NCBI RefSeq assembly: GCF_002940205.1 | Contig: NZ_MDSK01000030.1 | Coordinates: 1-64,000 of the forward strand | Direction: 5' to 3' | Source of the DNA: Xanthomonas arboricola pv. guizotiae | GTDB taxonomy: Bacteria; Pseudomonadota; Gammaproteobacteria; Xanthomonadales; Xanthomonadaceae | DNA length: 64,000 nt | In this document: one piece after another, positions 1-8,045 of the stretch | Layout: each line of letters opens with the position of its first letter | Position numbering within the stretch: the first letter of the stretch is position 1 | Translations under genes and position numbers: made by a program | Notes under the pieces: generated by a model | The model's database searches: none | What the model saw: only the letters and a program-made list of their open reading frames with translations | What the model was told of the DNA's origin: nothing

Positions 1-392
1 CTGCATGGTCAATTGTTCGCCACTTCTGACATGTACTGGAAAATTCCGCTGGTTGCGCCTCGCGTCGCGGCTGGTATTTCAGCAGCCTGTTAGGTGCGAC
101 AGTAGCGATGGCGCGCCGGTACGGATAACGAAAAAAGCACCAGCGCCCACAGCGAACCCGAGCGGCCATGGTAGTGACCGCAAAGCCGTAAGCCCGGTAC
201 TTCCCCGTTTGCATCCCATGCATGAAACCCCCGTTCCAACTTGCACACTACCGTTATGTAGTGGCTTTGTCAGCGGGGTACCCGACATTTTGTCTCAGCG
301 GTGTCATCCGCTGTGATTGCACGCACTAAATTGCATGACTAGAGACGCCGGCCGTTGTGCCAACGCCTCTACTCATTTACTGCAGCGCTCGC
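1..392. other. Left-edge region without a supported gene
   Basis: No coding region here can be supported. A minus-strand reading frame of 69 codons (79-288) encodes a peptide with one possible hydrophobic segment, but it matches no family I recognise and has no good ribosome binding site. GC content is lower than in the neighbouring genes. Whether the region belongs to something beyond the left edge cannot be judged. Confidence 0.4.
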
Positions 393-536
393 TTACTTCT
401 TTTTGCTTTTCTTGTCCGGTGCTTGACTCAAAGCGGACGCGGCCGCTGTTTTTGAATCCTTGCCGGTGTTGCCGCTACGCAAGACCTTGCTTGCAGCCTT
501 GGCCGCTTTCGGGCCGGTTTTCTCGTTGGTCGCCAT
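393..536 (-). CDS. Small Lys/Ala-rich basic protein
   Basis: A 47-residue protein starting MATNEKTGPKAAKAASKVLR and ending in a lysine-rich tail (DKKSKKK). The start is set by a near-perfect Shine-Dalgarno sequence, GAGGAGGT, a few bases upstream of the ATG. Short, highly charged proteins of this composition are common in Xanthomonas, Burkholderia and Pseudomonas, where they are annotated as hypothetical. Low complexity and strong positive charge could suit nucleic-acid binding, but that is a guess. No operon partner is visible. Confidence 0.7.
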   Translation of the reverse strand: MATNEKTGPKAAKAASKVLRSGNTGKDSKTAAASALSQAPDKKSKKK

Positions 537-609
537 GCGTGTGACCTCCTCGCCACCGGAATGGCGGCCAGGCGACGCTAGGCCGATTAAGTTGGCCGCA
601 CAAGTCTGG

Positions 610-681
610 TTACAGCGCGCGATGCGGCAGATACTGCAAGACCATCAGCTTCAAGCGCTTGTCAGTGTCTTCCGCAGACAT
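610..681 (-). CDS. Possible 23-residue peptide or gene remnant
   Basis: An ATG-initiated frame encodes a 23-residue charged, helical-looking peptide beginning MSAEDTDKRLKLM, then a TAA stop. There is no clear Shine-Dalgarno sequence. It could be a small peptide or the leftover end of a decayed gene. The composition looks protein-like, but this is weak evidence. Confidence 0.2.
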   Translation of the reverse strand: MSAEDTDKRLKLMVLQYLPHRAL

Positions 682-754
682 CCGTAATACGGGTTAGCCG
701 TCCATTACGACGGACCCGCGTCCTTGGCGTTGCCACTTGTGCTTGCCTGAAATG

Positions 755-775
755 AAAAAACCGGCGCAAGGCCGG
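755..775 (-). terminator. Rho-independent terminator after GST pseudogene
   Basis: On the minus strand a GCCGGC-CTTGC-GCCGG hairpin is followed directly by six T residues. It lies about 100 bases beyond the stop codon of the glutathione S-transferase pseudogene and is oriented to end its transcript. Confidence 0.65.
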
Positions 776-876
776 CTGTTTCTCCCTGACTACTACGGTG
801 CAAGCCCGTAGCAATGAGGTCAGTTGGTTGGGCAGGCATGCGATTGCGGCCAATCCTTCATGGAGCCGTTGGCTGC

Positions 877-1565
877 TTACGCCGGCACACACACCGCCTC
901 TGCCAGCAGGGCGCGCTGCCTGTGCAGATGCTGCTGGAAGCGGCTGGCGTAGTCCTGCCCCACCGCGCCGATGACGCTGGGCCGGGCGGCCAGGGCGGCG
1001 CGCCAGGCGCCGATGCGCGGCAGCCCTTCAAAGATGGGTGCACAGACACCGGCGGGCAGCAGGCCGAAGTAGCGCAGCAGCGGGGCGAACACCACATCGA
1101 CCATGCCGAACGTGGGGCCGGCGAAATACGGGCCCTGGCCCAGCGCCTGCTCGAGCGTTTGCAGCTTGCCGCGGAAGGCGGCGCTGGCGGTGTCGGCGCT
1201 GGCCTGGTCGCTGGCATTGAGGAACTGCTAGGCGTCGGCAACCGTGGGCGCGGCAAACTCGATCCAGGCGCGGTGCTGCGCACGTTGCAGCGGGTCGCGC
1301 GGGTACAGGCTGGTGCTGCCGCTGGTCTCGTCGAGGTGGTCGCAGATCACCACGCTCTCGAACAGGGTGGCACGCTGCCGTCCGGCTGGCCGATGCGCAG
1401 CAGCGGCACCTTGCCGGTGGGCGACAGGGCCAGGAACCAGTCCGGCTTGGCGTGCAGGTCGATATCCACGCGCTCGAAGGCAACCGCGTGTTCCAGCAGC
1501 ACGATGGCGGCGCGTTGCACGAACGGGCACAGCGGGTGGCTGATCAGGGTGAGGGTGTTGGGCAT
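877..1565 (-). pseudogene. Glutathione S-transferase pseudogene (frameshift plus amber stop)
   Basis: The N-terminal thioredoxin-like domain starts MPNTLTLISHPLCPFVQRAA, with the CPF motif typical of GSTs. About 60 codons in, near 1363-1380, the frame is lost. The protein resumes in another frame at LFESVVICDHLDE, the conserved SxxI segment of the GSH site. This second frame is then cut by a TAG at 1228-1230, after which the alpha-helical C-terminal domain continues in the same frame (QFLNASDQ to the end). Start to stop is 689 bases, not a multiple of three. The two independent lesions show a decayed gene rather than programmed frameshifting. An intact GST-family gene lies at 3961-4632, but the two are not close copies. 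Confidence 0.85.
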
Positions 1566-1746
1566 GCGGGCTTCCCACTCGAGTAGCATTGGGGTCTACA
1601 GTCCAAGGTTGATGACGGTGATGCCGCCCCGGTGCCTGACGCGGCCGGCAGATCCCACGCCACCGCTCTACAGGCCCTGGACATTGCCCACCTTCGGCGC
1701 CGCATCCGCTGTGGAGACTGCGCCCTGCAGCCACGAGGCGTATGCC

Positions 1747-2952
1747 ATGACGCTTGCCGAGCCAGCCTCCATGCGACCCCGCGCTGCACTGGTGGCGATC
1801 ATCGTGGCGCAGCTGCTGGGTACCTCGTTATGGTTTTCCGCCAATAGCGCGGCCGACGACTTGATGCGGCAGTGGGGCGTGGGTACATCGGCGATCGGTT
1901 TGCTGACCATGGCCACGCAGGTGGGTTTTATCCTGGGCACGTTGGGCTTGGCGCTCAGCGGCTTGGCAGACCGGTTTGCGGCCAGCCGCATCTTTGCCGG
2001 CTGTGCATTTGCGGGTGCGGCGTGCAACCTGGGCTTTGCGGTGTTTGCCAGCGATGTGACCACTGGGATGGTGTGGCGCTTTGCGGTGGGGCTGAGCCTG
2101 GCGGGCGTCTACCCGATCGGGATGAAGCTGGTGGTGCAGTGGGCGCCGCAGCATGCGGGCAAGGCACTGGCGTGGCTGGTGGGCATGCTGACGCTGGGCA
2201 CGGCGTTACCGCAGGGTATCAAGGCGCTGGGCGGCGCAATGCCGTGGCAGACGCCGATGGTGGTGGCATCGACACTGGCGGTGATTGCAGCGTTGATGAT
2301 CCTGCGCCTGGGGCACGGCGCGTCCGCGCCGCAAGGTGCTGGCGGCAGGCTGGCATTCGGCGCGGTGTTGCAGGCGTTTGCATTGAAGGACTTCCGTGCG
2401 GCCGCCTTTGGCTACTTCGGCCATATGTGGGAGTTGTATGCGCTGTGGACGCTGACGCCGCTGCTGATCGCGCGCGCAGGGTTGGCGCAGGCGCTTGGGG
2501 TGAGTACGGCCGCACTGGCGTTTGCGGTGATTGCCGCCGGAGCGGTGGGCTGCGTACTGGGCGGGCAGTTGAGTGCACGCATCGGCAGCGCGCGGGTGGC
2601 GGCGTTGGCGTTGCTGGTGTCGGCACTGTGTTGCCTGGCGTTGCCGTGGGTGGGGGCCTTGTCGGCTTACGCGGGGTTGGCGCTGATGCTGGTGTGGGGC
2701 GCCAGCGTGGTGGCGGACTCGCCGCAGTTTTCGGCATTGGCCGCACGCGCCTGCCCGCCTGCGATCGTGGGCAGTGCCCTGTCGATACAGAACGCGATCG
2801 GCTTTGCGATCACGGTGGTGGCGATCGGCCTGACCACACGGCTGATGGAGACGCTGGGGCTGCACGTTGCGTGGGTGCTGCTGCCCGGCCCGCTGCTTGG
2901 GCTACTGGCGCTGATGCCACTGTGGCGCAGGCGGCCTGAGGCATCGGCATGA
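1747..2952 (+). CDS. Major facilitator superfamily transporter
   Basis: A 401-residue hydrophobic protein with about 12 predicted transmembrane helices and the usual two-halves arrangement. A GLADRFAASR loop follows the second helix, as in the MFS motif A (GxLaDrxGrr). The substrate cannot be inferred; the overall pattern resembles uncharacterised MFS permeases of the CynX/NreB type. The start at MTLAEPASMRPRA was chosen because it leaves a short cytoplasmic leader before helix 1 (LVAIIVAQLLGTSLWFSANS). A second in-frame ATG eight codons later is possible. It diverges from the GST pseudogene and stands alone. Confidence 0.85.
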   Translation: MTLAEPASMRPRAALVAIIVAQLLGTSLWFSANSAADDLMRQWGVGTSAIGLLTMATQVGFILGTLGLALSGLADRFAASRIFAGCAFAGAACNLGFAVFASDVTTGMVWRFAVGLSLAGVYPIGMKLVVQWAPQHAGKALAWLVGMLTLGTALPQGIKALGGAMPWQTPMVVASTLAVIAALMILRLGHGASAPQGAGGRLAFGAVLQAFALKDFRAAAFGYFGHMWELYALWTLTPLLIARAGLAQALGVSTAALAFAVIAAGAVGCVLGGQLSARIGSARVAALALLVSALCCLALPWVGALSAYAGLALMLVWGASVVADSPQFSALAARACPPAIVGSALSIQNAIGFAITVVAIGLTTRLMETLGLHVAWVLLPGPLLGLLALMPLWRRRPEASA

Positions 2953-3146
2953 TGCTCGGCTGACAGCATGTGCCCCAGGTTGAGTGTGGCAGGTGGCAAG
3001 GCATCAATGCAGCCGGGCCGGCGCCCGTGAAGCACTCGGCGGGCCGGTGTTTGGCGAGCGCATGCGTTGAAGGCCGCGCATCGGCGCGCTGCGATGTGGG
3101 TTTGCCGGGCAGCCGACATCCGGGACGTGCCTGACGAGGCACTAGG

Positions 3147-3860
3147 TTATTCAAACGGCCGTGGAGACGGTGGCCGGTTCTTGGCGTAGGTTTGGTACAG
3201 CGAGGCGGCGCGCTCGTCTACGGCGATATGTTCGACGCCGCTCAAGCCCTGCGCTGCAAGCGCAGTGGACGCCTTGCGGTCGCCCAGCAGGTACGCCAGC
3301 CGCAGGTAGGCCGCGCTATCCACGCGATTGGTGTGCGGGGTATGGCCGGCGTAGACCTCGGACAGGCCGTAATACGCATAGAGGTTTCCGCTGGCTGCGG
3401 CGTTGCTCAGGATGGCCAGGCCCTGAGCGAAGCGGCCACTCAGCGCTGTCTTGACGCCGTAGCGCACTGTTGCCGCCTGGTTGCCTGCCTGCGATTCGGC
3501 GTTTAGCTGGGCCAGGTCCATGCCGCCCAGGCGGGCAGCTTCGGTCTGCGAGGGGTAGCCGTGGGCCAGCAGCCAGCGCGCTTCTGCCTGCGTGTCGGCC
3601 ACCAGTGGCCCACTGCTGGCGCAGGCGTTGACGCCGCGCTCGCACAGGTAGGGCGTTATGCCGGCAGCGGTGCTGGCTGCACGGTTGCCGGCTGCTGGCG
3701 TTGCCTTGCCCGGTGCGGCGCTGCCACCGGCCGTGGAGGCATCGCTGCGTGGCGGTTGGGTGGTGGGCGCCGCATCAGCCTGGGCGTGGTGCTGCGCGTT
3801 TGTGCGGCCAGCCAGGACGGCGGCAAACAGTGCCATGCACATGCTGCGGGTTGGTGTCAT
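3147..3860 (-). CDS. Secreted protein with Sel1/TPR-like helical repeats
   Basis: A 237-residue protein with an N-terminal signal sequence (MTPTRSMCMALFAAVLAGRT), then an Ala/Pro/Thr-rich linker, then a helical region. Alternating motifs such as FAQGLAILSNAAASGNLYAY and SAAYLRLAYLLGDRKASTAL resemble Sel1-type repeats. An envelope scaffolding or interaction role would fit such repeats, but no specific function can be named. It lies 100 bases downstream of the GST gene on the same strand and may be co-transcribed with it. Confidence 0.7.
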   Translation of the reverse strand: MTPTRSMCMALFAAVLAGRTNAQHHAQADAAPTTQPPRSDASTAGGSAAPGKATPAAGNRAASTAAGITPYLCERGVNACASSGPLVADTQAEARWLLAHGYPSQTEAARLGGMDLAQLNAESQAGNQAATVRYGVKTALSGRFAQGLAILSNAAASGNLYAYYGLSEVYAGHTPHTNRVDSAAYLRLAYLLGDRKASTALAAQGLSGVEHIAVDERAASLYQTYAKNRPPSPRPFE

Positions 3861-3960
3861 CTCACTCTCCGTGTGTGTGCGGTAGCGCAAGGCGCGGCGC
3901 CACCGCGTTGGTCGTGCATTGCTGGGGGCTGGCGCACCTTGGCGCGCAGTGGCGCCGTGG

Positions 3961-4632
3961 TCAAGGCCGGTCTGGGCGCACTGGTGGCGCAGTGCCATCG
4001 CCATTGATGGCCCACTGCGCGGCAAATGCGCGTTGATAGGCGGGGCGCTGTTCGCCGCGGGTGACATAGTCCTGCAGGTTGGCAAATCCATCCAGCAGGC
4101 CGGTGAGCTTGATGCGGATGAGCACCGAGATCATGAGCAGGTCGCCGGCACTGAACTCGCCTTCCAGCCAGGGGTTGCTGCCCAGGGAGTCGCCCAGGTG
4201 CTGCAGGCGGCGCTGGATGCGCTTGTGCAACAGCGGCAGGCGCTCTGCCATCCAGGGTTTGTCGGCTTCCAGCAGCAGGGCGTTGCCCAGCTCCAGCATG
4301 GGCGGCTCGACGGTGTTGAGTGCGGCAAACATCCAGGCGATGGCGCGGGCGCGGGCGTTGTCGTCGTGCGGCAGCAGGCCGGGGTAGCGCTGGGCGATGT
4401 GCAGCACGATGGCGCCGGTTTCGAAAAGCGCCAGCTCGCCGTGCTCGAAGGTGGGAATCTGGCCGAACGGGTGGATGGCCAGGTGCGCCGGTTGCTTGAG
4501 CGCGCGGAACGGCAGCAGGCGCACTTCGTACGGTTGGCCCACTTCTTCCAGCGCCCAGCGCAGGCGGGTGTCGCGCACCAGGCCTTGGCCACCATCGGGC
4601 GAGCGCTCGAAGGCGGTGATGGTGATCGTCAT
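3961..4632 (-). CDS. Glutathione S-transferase family protein
   Basis: A 223-residue protein with the N-terminal thioredoxin fold (residues about 1-85: ERSPDGGQGLVRDTRLRWAL, then FGQIPTFEHGELALFETGAI with the cis-proline and the E-T/S GSH contacts). The all-helical C-terminal domain contains the N-capping box and hydrophobic staple (WLEGEFSAGDLLMISVL). GSTs of this type conjugate or reduce electrophiles with glutathione in the cytoplasm; the substrate is unknown. The ATG at MTITITAFERS gives the family's usual length and was preferred over in-frame starts further upstream. Confidence 0.85.
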   Translation of the reverse strand: MTITITAFERSPDGGQGLVRDTRLRWALEEVGQPYEVRLLPFRALKQPAHLAIHPFGQIPTFEHGELALFETGAIVLHIAQRYPGLLPHDDNARARAIAWMFAALNTVEPPMLELGNALLLEADKPWMAERLPLLHKRIQRRLQHLGDSLGSNPWLEGEFSAGDLLMISVLIRIKLTGLLDGFANLQDYVTRGEQRPAYQRAFAAQWAINGDGTAPPVRPDRP

Positions 4633-5143
4633 GGTGGCCAGGCTCCCTGTGGTCGGCGGCTGAGGCCGTAGGGTACGCCTGCGATGGGCCGGCGCCATGG
4701 GGGGGCCGGCCCCTGCGTTGCCGGGCGGCGCGGCCTGTCACCTCTGGCGAACGGGCCGCCTTGGTCGGGCCGCGCCTGGTCCATGCACGGCCGTGTAGGA
4801 GCCGCCTGCTACCCGGTGAAAGACCCACCTTCTGTTGCCGCGCCTGCAAGCGGCCGCTGCCTGCGCGTGCGGCCCTGCCCGATGCGCCTGCTTTGCCGGA
4901 CAGCCCCTGCATTCCACTGCCACCGGGCAGCGCGCCTTGCCGTGCCGGTTGCTGCGCGGCGCCGCCCTTGCTGCCGACGACCGGCCCGAACCGGCCCGAT
5001 TAGGCGTAAGCGCCGGTTTCTTTGCGTCATCGGGCCGGTTGGGACGTTTTGCCACCCTCGTCTCACCCATTAGATATACCGTGCGTTCCGTCACATTTTA
5101 ATGTGACGCACACCGCACTTATCGACCGGAAGAGGGAGCTGTC
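4633..5143. other. Intergenic region with strong inverted repeats
   Basis: This 511-base gap lies between the divergent GST and TupA-like genes. It holds a 12-bp perfect inverted repeat, AACCGGCCCGAT / ATCGGGCCGGTT (4989-5000 and 5029-5040). A smaller GGCG/CGCC stem sits inside its loop, at about 5003-5014. A separate 9-bp palindrome lies at 5089-5108. No gene is evident in either strand. Confidence 0.5.
5089..5108. promoter_or_regulatory. Palindromic operator candidate upstream of TupA-like gene
   Basis: CGTCACATTTTAATGTGACG is a 20-base dyad with perfect 9-bp arms around TT. It lies 35 bases upstream of the ATG of the 5144-6238 gene, where a repressor or activator dimer would act. The half-site order is TCACA...TGTGA, the inside-out form of the CRP/Clp site, so Clp binding is not implied. 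The cognate regulator is unknown. Confidence 0.5.
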
Positions 5144-6238
5144 ATGACCGATCACAGAATGGGGCTGCAGGCGCAGCCGCTGGGCGCGCCAGGCAGTGCC
5201 GGGCGGGGCTGGGCCACGCTGTTGCCTGCGTTGGAAACCCCGTTTACCGACAACCGGCCGGTACGTTTGTCGCCGGCACCGGTGCCGCAGCCAGACAGCC
5301 CCAACCTCAAACGGCTGCTGCGCAAAGGCGCGCGCCGCCTGGTCAGGACACTGCCGTGGCGGCATCAGGACCGGCTGTATTTCCTGAATACCTTCGGGCG
5401 GCTGCCCAACCTGTACAACCCCACCTGCTTCAACGAGAAGGTGCTCTACCGCAAGTGCGTGCACGGTGATTACCCGCTGTACCGCCGGCTGGCAGACAAG
5501 TTTGCGGTGCGCCCGTATGTGGCGGCCAGGATCGGCGAGGCGCACCTGATCCCGCTGCTGCTGGACACCACCGACCCGCAGGAGCTGGTGCGCCTGCCGC
5601 AGTGGCGGCAGACCGTGATCAAGGCCAACCACGGTGCGGCGATGGTGGAGGTGGTGCGCGATGAGCCGGATGCGCAGCAAAAGCGCCGCATCATCGAGCG
5701 CTGCGACCAATGGCTGCGCACCGACTTCTCCGACAAGGTGCGCGAGATCCATTACCGCGATATTCCGCCGCGCATTCTGGTGGAGCAGTACATCGGCGAT
5801 GCGCAGCAGGTGCCGGTGGACTACAAGTTCCACATGTTCCGGCAGGTAGACGGCAGTTTTCAGTACGTGCTGCAGGTGATCTATGGGCGCTTCGACACGC
5901 CGAAGCTGGGCATGACCTTCTTTGTCGGCAACCTGCACGAGGCCTTCCACCGCATCCGCGACGACGGGCGGGCGCCCCCGTGCACGCCGGCGCTGCTGGA
6001 ACAGGCGCTGGGGCTGAGCAAGCAGCTGGCAAGCGACTTCGATTACGTGCGGGTGGACTGGTATATCCAGCACGGGCAGGTCTATTTCGGCGAGCTGACC
6101 TTTACCCCCGGTGCGGGGCTGGTGACCGGCCTGGACCGCGGGCTGGACCGGATCATGGGCAATATGTGGGTGCAGCAGCGTGCACCGGCGGCGGCGTGCC
6201 TTGCCACGGACGGCATCCGCGTGCGGCTGCCGTCGTGA
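5144..6238 (+). CDS. TupA-like ATP-grasp protein (glycan modification)
   Basis: A 364-residue protein of the TupA-like ATP-grasp family, often annotated as a polysaccharide biosynthesis protein or glycosyltransferase. Conserved features include LNTFGRLPNLYNPTCFNEKV, KFAVRPYVAARIGE, VIKANHGA, the ILVEQYIGD segment (ATP-grasp acidic residues), DYKFHMF and VDWYIQHGQVYFGELTFTPG (metal-binding acidic strand). The founding member, TupA of Bacillus, adds polyglutamate to teichuronopeptide. Proteobacterial homologues sit near capsule or LPS genes and probably attach amino-acid or similar groups to surface glycans, which is inference. The first 50 residues are variable. The start follows GGAAGAGGGAGCTGTC, a clear ribosome binding site. 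Confidence 0.8.
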   Translation: MTDHRMGLQAQPLGAPGSAGRGWATLLPALETPFTDNRPVRLSPAPVPQPDSPNLKRLLRKGARRLVRTLPWRHQDRLYFLNTFGRLPNLYNPTCFNEKVLYRKCVHGDYPLYRRLADKFAVRPYVAARIGEAHLIPLLLDTTDPQELVRLPQWRQTVIKANHGAAMVEVVRDEPDAQQKRRIIERCDQWLRTDFSDKVREIHYRDIPPRILVEQYIGDAQQVPVDYKFHMFRQVDGSFQYVLQVIYGRFDTPKLGMTFFVGNLHEAFHRIRDDGRAPPCTPALLEQALGLSKQLASDFDYVRVDWYIQHGQVYFGELTFTPGAGLVTGLDRGLDRIMGNMWVQQRAPAAACLATDGIRVRLPS

Positions 6239-6608
6239 AGTGCGCGCGGCAGTGACGCGCTGCCGACCGCGCGCGCCGCGATCGAGCAGAGACAGGACAG
6301 CCGCGGAGCTGGCAGCGATCCGCATCCACCGCGCGCGGCTGCTGCCGGATGCGGAAAACGCGCAGCGCGCCCGGAGGCCGGGCATTTCACTGCAGCAGCC
6401 TGGCTGTACGCTCACCGACGTGCGCCAGCGCACCGTTCGCACGATTTTGTTGCTGGGCGAGGTCGATGGCGTTGGCGTGAACAGCACCAGCGCCTGCGCG
6501 ATCCATCTGACAGCCTGCTGCAGCCGGTGACCTACGAAGACGGGTGTGGGCGCGCGCGCGCAGCAATGCGTGTTCAACGCGAGACGGGTGGAAAGAGGGT
6601 CGCGCTTG
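6239..6608. other. Intergenic region, no gene seen
   Basis: 370 bases between the TupA-like gene and the parE-like stop codon. Short frames exist on both strands, but none has a credible start, ribosome binding site or family signature. Nothing regulatory stands out. Confidence 0.4.
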
Positions 6609-6908
6609 TCAGCGCGAAAGACGATTCTTGCGAAAGAATCGCTCCGACCGCATCACGTGAACCACCACGACGCGCTGCCCGTCCACACGATAGAACACGC
6701 GGCAAGGTGGCTCGACGATCTGACGATAGCGAGAGCGCTTGAGCTCCTGCGGCCGGCTTCCACTCTCCGGGTGCTCGGCCAATTGCTCGACATGCGCAAA
6801 CACCCGTCTCACCAGCGCCGCTGCGGCGGCAGCGTCCTCAAGTGCAATGTAATCGGCAATCGCGTCCAGGTCGGCCAGTGCCGGCTCCGACCAGACTATT
6901 TCAGCCAT
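6609..6908 (-). CDS. ParE/RelE-family toxin
   Basis: A 99-residue toxin of the RelE/ParE superfamily. It contains the opening strand and helix (IVWSEPALADLDAIADYIAL), the ESGSRPQEL segment, the central YRQIV...CRVFYRVDGQRVVVVHV strands, and a basic C-terminus (RSERFFRKNRLSR). ParE-type toxins poison DNA gyrase, while RelE types cleave mRNA at the ribosome. The FYRVDGQ...VVHVMRSERFF pattern favours the ParE group, but the target is not proven. It overlaps the antitoxin gene by 13 bases, so the two are translationally coupled. Confidence 0.9.
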   Translation of the reverse strand: MAEIVWSEPALADLDAIADYIALEDAAAAAALVRRVFAHVEQLAEHPESGSRPQELKRSRYRQIVEPPCRVFYRVDGQRVVVVHVMRSERFFRKNRLSR

Positions 6909-7153
6909 CGCGCCAGGCGTTGCTTGGCTTGCTCGTGGCTCAGGCTGCGGCCTTCCGCTACGGCCATTTCACCACGGGCAATTCCTTCGAGGATCAGCAT
7001 CCGCTGCTGCATGCGCTCATAGCTGGCGACATCCACTAGGTAGGCGCTGGGCAGGCCATGCTGGGTGATCAGGATCGGCTCCTTGTCGCGCTCGACATCT
7101 GCGAGGAGCTCGGTGGCCTGCCGCTTGAGCGTCGTGACGAGTTCTGTGCGCAT
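6896..7153 (-). CDS. Phd/YefM-family antitoxin
   Basis: An 85-residue antitoxin. The N-terminal Phd/YefM DNA-binding fold (residues 1-55) includes LKRQATELLADVERDKEPIL, then ITQHGLPSAYLVDVASYERM. The C-terminal tail, about residues 60-85, would wrap and neutralise the toxin. It lies upstream of the toxin, the usual antitoxin-first order. The start codon is only three bases from an operator palindrome and lacks a Shine-Dalgarno sequence at normal spacing, so the transcript may have a very short leader. Confidence 0.9.
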   Translation of the reverse strand: MRTELVTTLKRQATELLADVERDKEPILITQHGLPSAYLVDVASYERMQQRMLILEGIARGEMAVAEGRSLSHEQAKQRLARWLK

Positions 7154-7155
7154 AC

Positions 7156-7175
7156 AGTGACACTAAAGTATCACT
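7156..7175. promoter_or_regulatory. Autoregulatory operator of the toxin-antitoxin pair
   Basis: AGTGACACTAAAGTATCACT has 8-bp arms matching at 7 of 8 positions around TAAA and abuts the antitoxin start. A GATACT sequence inside it on the minus strand could be the -10 element, so Phd-type binding here would block transcription directly. Autoregulation by the antitoxin, modulated by the toxin, is the family rule. Confidence 0.6.
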
Positions 7176-7208
7176 CCGGGTAGGGCAAGCCGGCTGCGCC
7201 CGGCGAGG

Positions 7209-7871
7209 CTACACCCCGCCCAGCGGCTGCAGGCACAACCAGATGGCATACCAGTGCGACAGCGCACCGCCCAGCACGTGGGCGTGCCAGATGGCGCGGT
7301 TGTAGACCATCGCCTTGCGCACGTAGAACGCCACGCCCACGGTGTAGAACGCGCCGCCAGCCACGATGAGCCAGAGCACGGCGCTGTCCAGGCCGGCAAT
7401 CATCTGGTTGATCACCACAATGCCGGCCCAGCCCAGCAGCAGGTAGATCGCCACCCAGAAGCCCTTGGCGATGCCGGGCAGGAACAGCTTGGCGAACACG
7501 CCGAACAAGGCCACGCCCCACACGCCCAGGATCATCGCCCAGCGCCAGGTGCCGTCGAGGGCGACCAGCAGGAACGGGGTGTAGGAGCCGGCAATCATCA
7601 CGAAGATGCCGGCGTGGTCGAACTTGCGCAGCATCGGCTGGCGTTGCGGCGGGGCGAAGTTGTAGGCCGCCGAGCAGCCGAACATCACCAGCAGCCCCAG
7701 CGCGTAGACGCAGGTGGCCAGCAGCATGGTCTGGTTGGCATGCGCGCGCCAGACCATCCAGGCGCCGCCGACGATGGCCAGGAACAGGCCGGCGGCATGC
7801 ACGATCACATCGGCAAGTCGGGCGGAACGGGTCTTGTAATGCGGAGCGGTGACGCTGGGGGCAACGGGCAC
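7209..7871 (-). CDS. HlyIII/TrhA-family seven-helix membrane protein
   Basis: A 220-residue integral membrane protein of the haemolysin III / adiponectin-receptor-like family. Seven hydrophobic segments are visible. The family's metal-site residues lie in FGCSAAYNFA (near helix 2), LRKFDHAGIFVMIAGSYTPF (His and Ser/Thr) and NRAIWHAHVLGGALSHWYAI (paired histidines near the C-terminus). Bacterial members have been linked to membrane-fluidity homeostasis; the haemolysin name is historical. No ATG is available, so the GTG at 7871 (protein starting MPVAPSVTAPHYKTRSARLA) is chosen. Another in-frame GTG lies about 14 codons further upstream. Confidence 0.85.
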   Translation of the reverse strand: MPVAPSVTAPHYKTRSARLADVIVHAAGLFLAIVGGAWMVWRAHANQTMLLATCVYALGLLVMFGCSAAYNFAPPQRQPMLRKFDHAGIFVMIAGSYTPFLLVALDGTWRWAMILGVWGVALFGVFAKLFLPGIAKGFWVAIYLLLGWAGIVVINQMIAGLDSAVLWLIVAGGAFYTVGVAFYVRKAMVYNRAIWHAHVLGGALSHWYAIWLCLQPLGGV

Positions 7872-7990
7872 GGGGGTTCTTCGAGATGGGGGAGCCCACG
7901 GCGTGCAGGGCACGGTGACGCGGCGGGGGGCGACAGAATACCCGGCTTGCTGAATCCGCTCAGTGACACAGGCTCGCCGGTTCGGCGCTG

Positions 7991-8027
7991 GTCTCATACC
8001 CTGAGACACCTCCCCTGTCTCATGCCC
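7991..8027. promoter_or_regulatory. Repeated GTCTCAT element upstream of mrfA-like gene
   Basis: GTCTCATACCC (7991-8001) recurs as GTCTCATGCCC (8017-8027), 26 bases apart. The first copy also forms a 6-bp inverted repeat with TGAGAC at 8002-8007. The element lies just before the chosen start of the helicase gene and could be a regulator site. It does not match the LexA boxes known from Xanthomonas. Confidence 0.35.
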
Positions 8028-8045
8028 CTCTTTGGGAGCCGCCGT

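Noticed and set aside
5089-5108. Reading the palindrome as a Clp/CRP site
   Set aside because: The half-sites are in the reverse order (TCACA then TGTGA) with the wrong spacing.
5063-6577. 504-codon minus-strand frame opposite the TupA-like gene
   Set aside because: The plus-strand protein has the conserved ATP-grasp blocks and a ribosome binding site. The antisense frame is biased in composition and runs past the palindrome.
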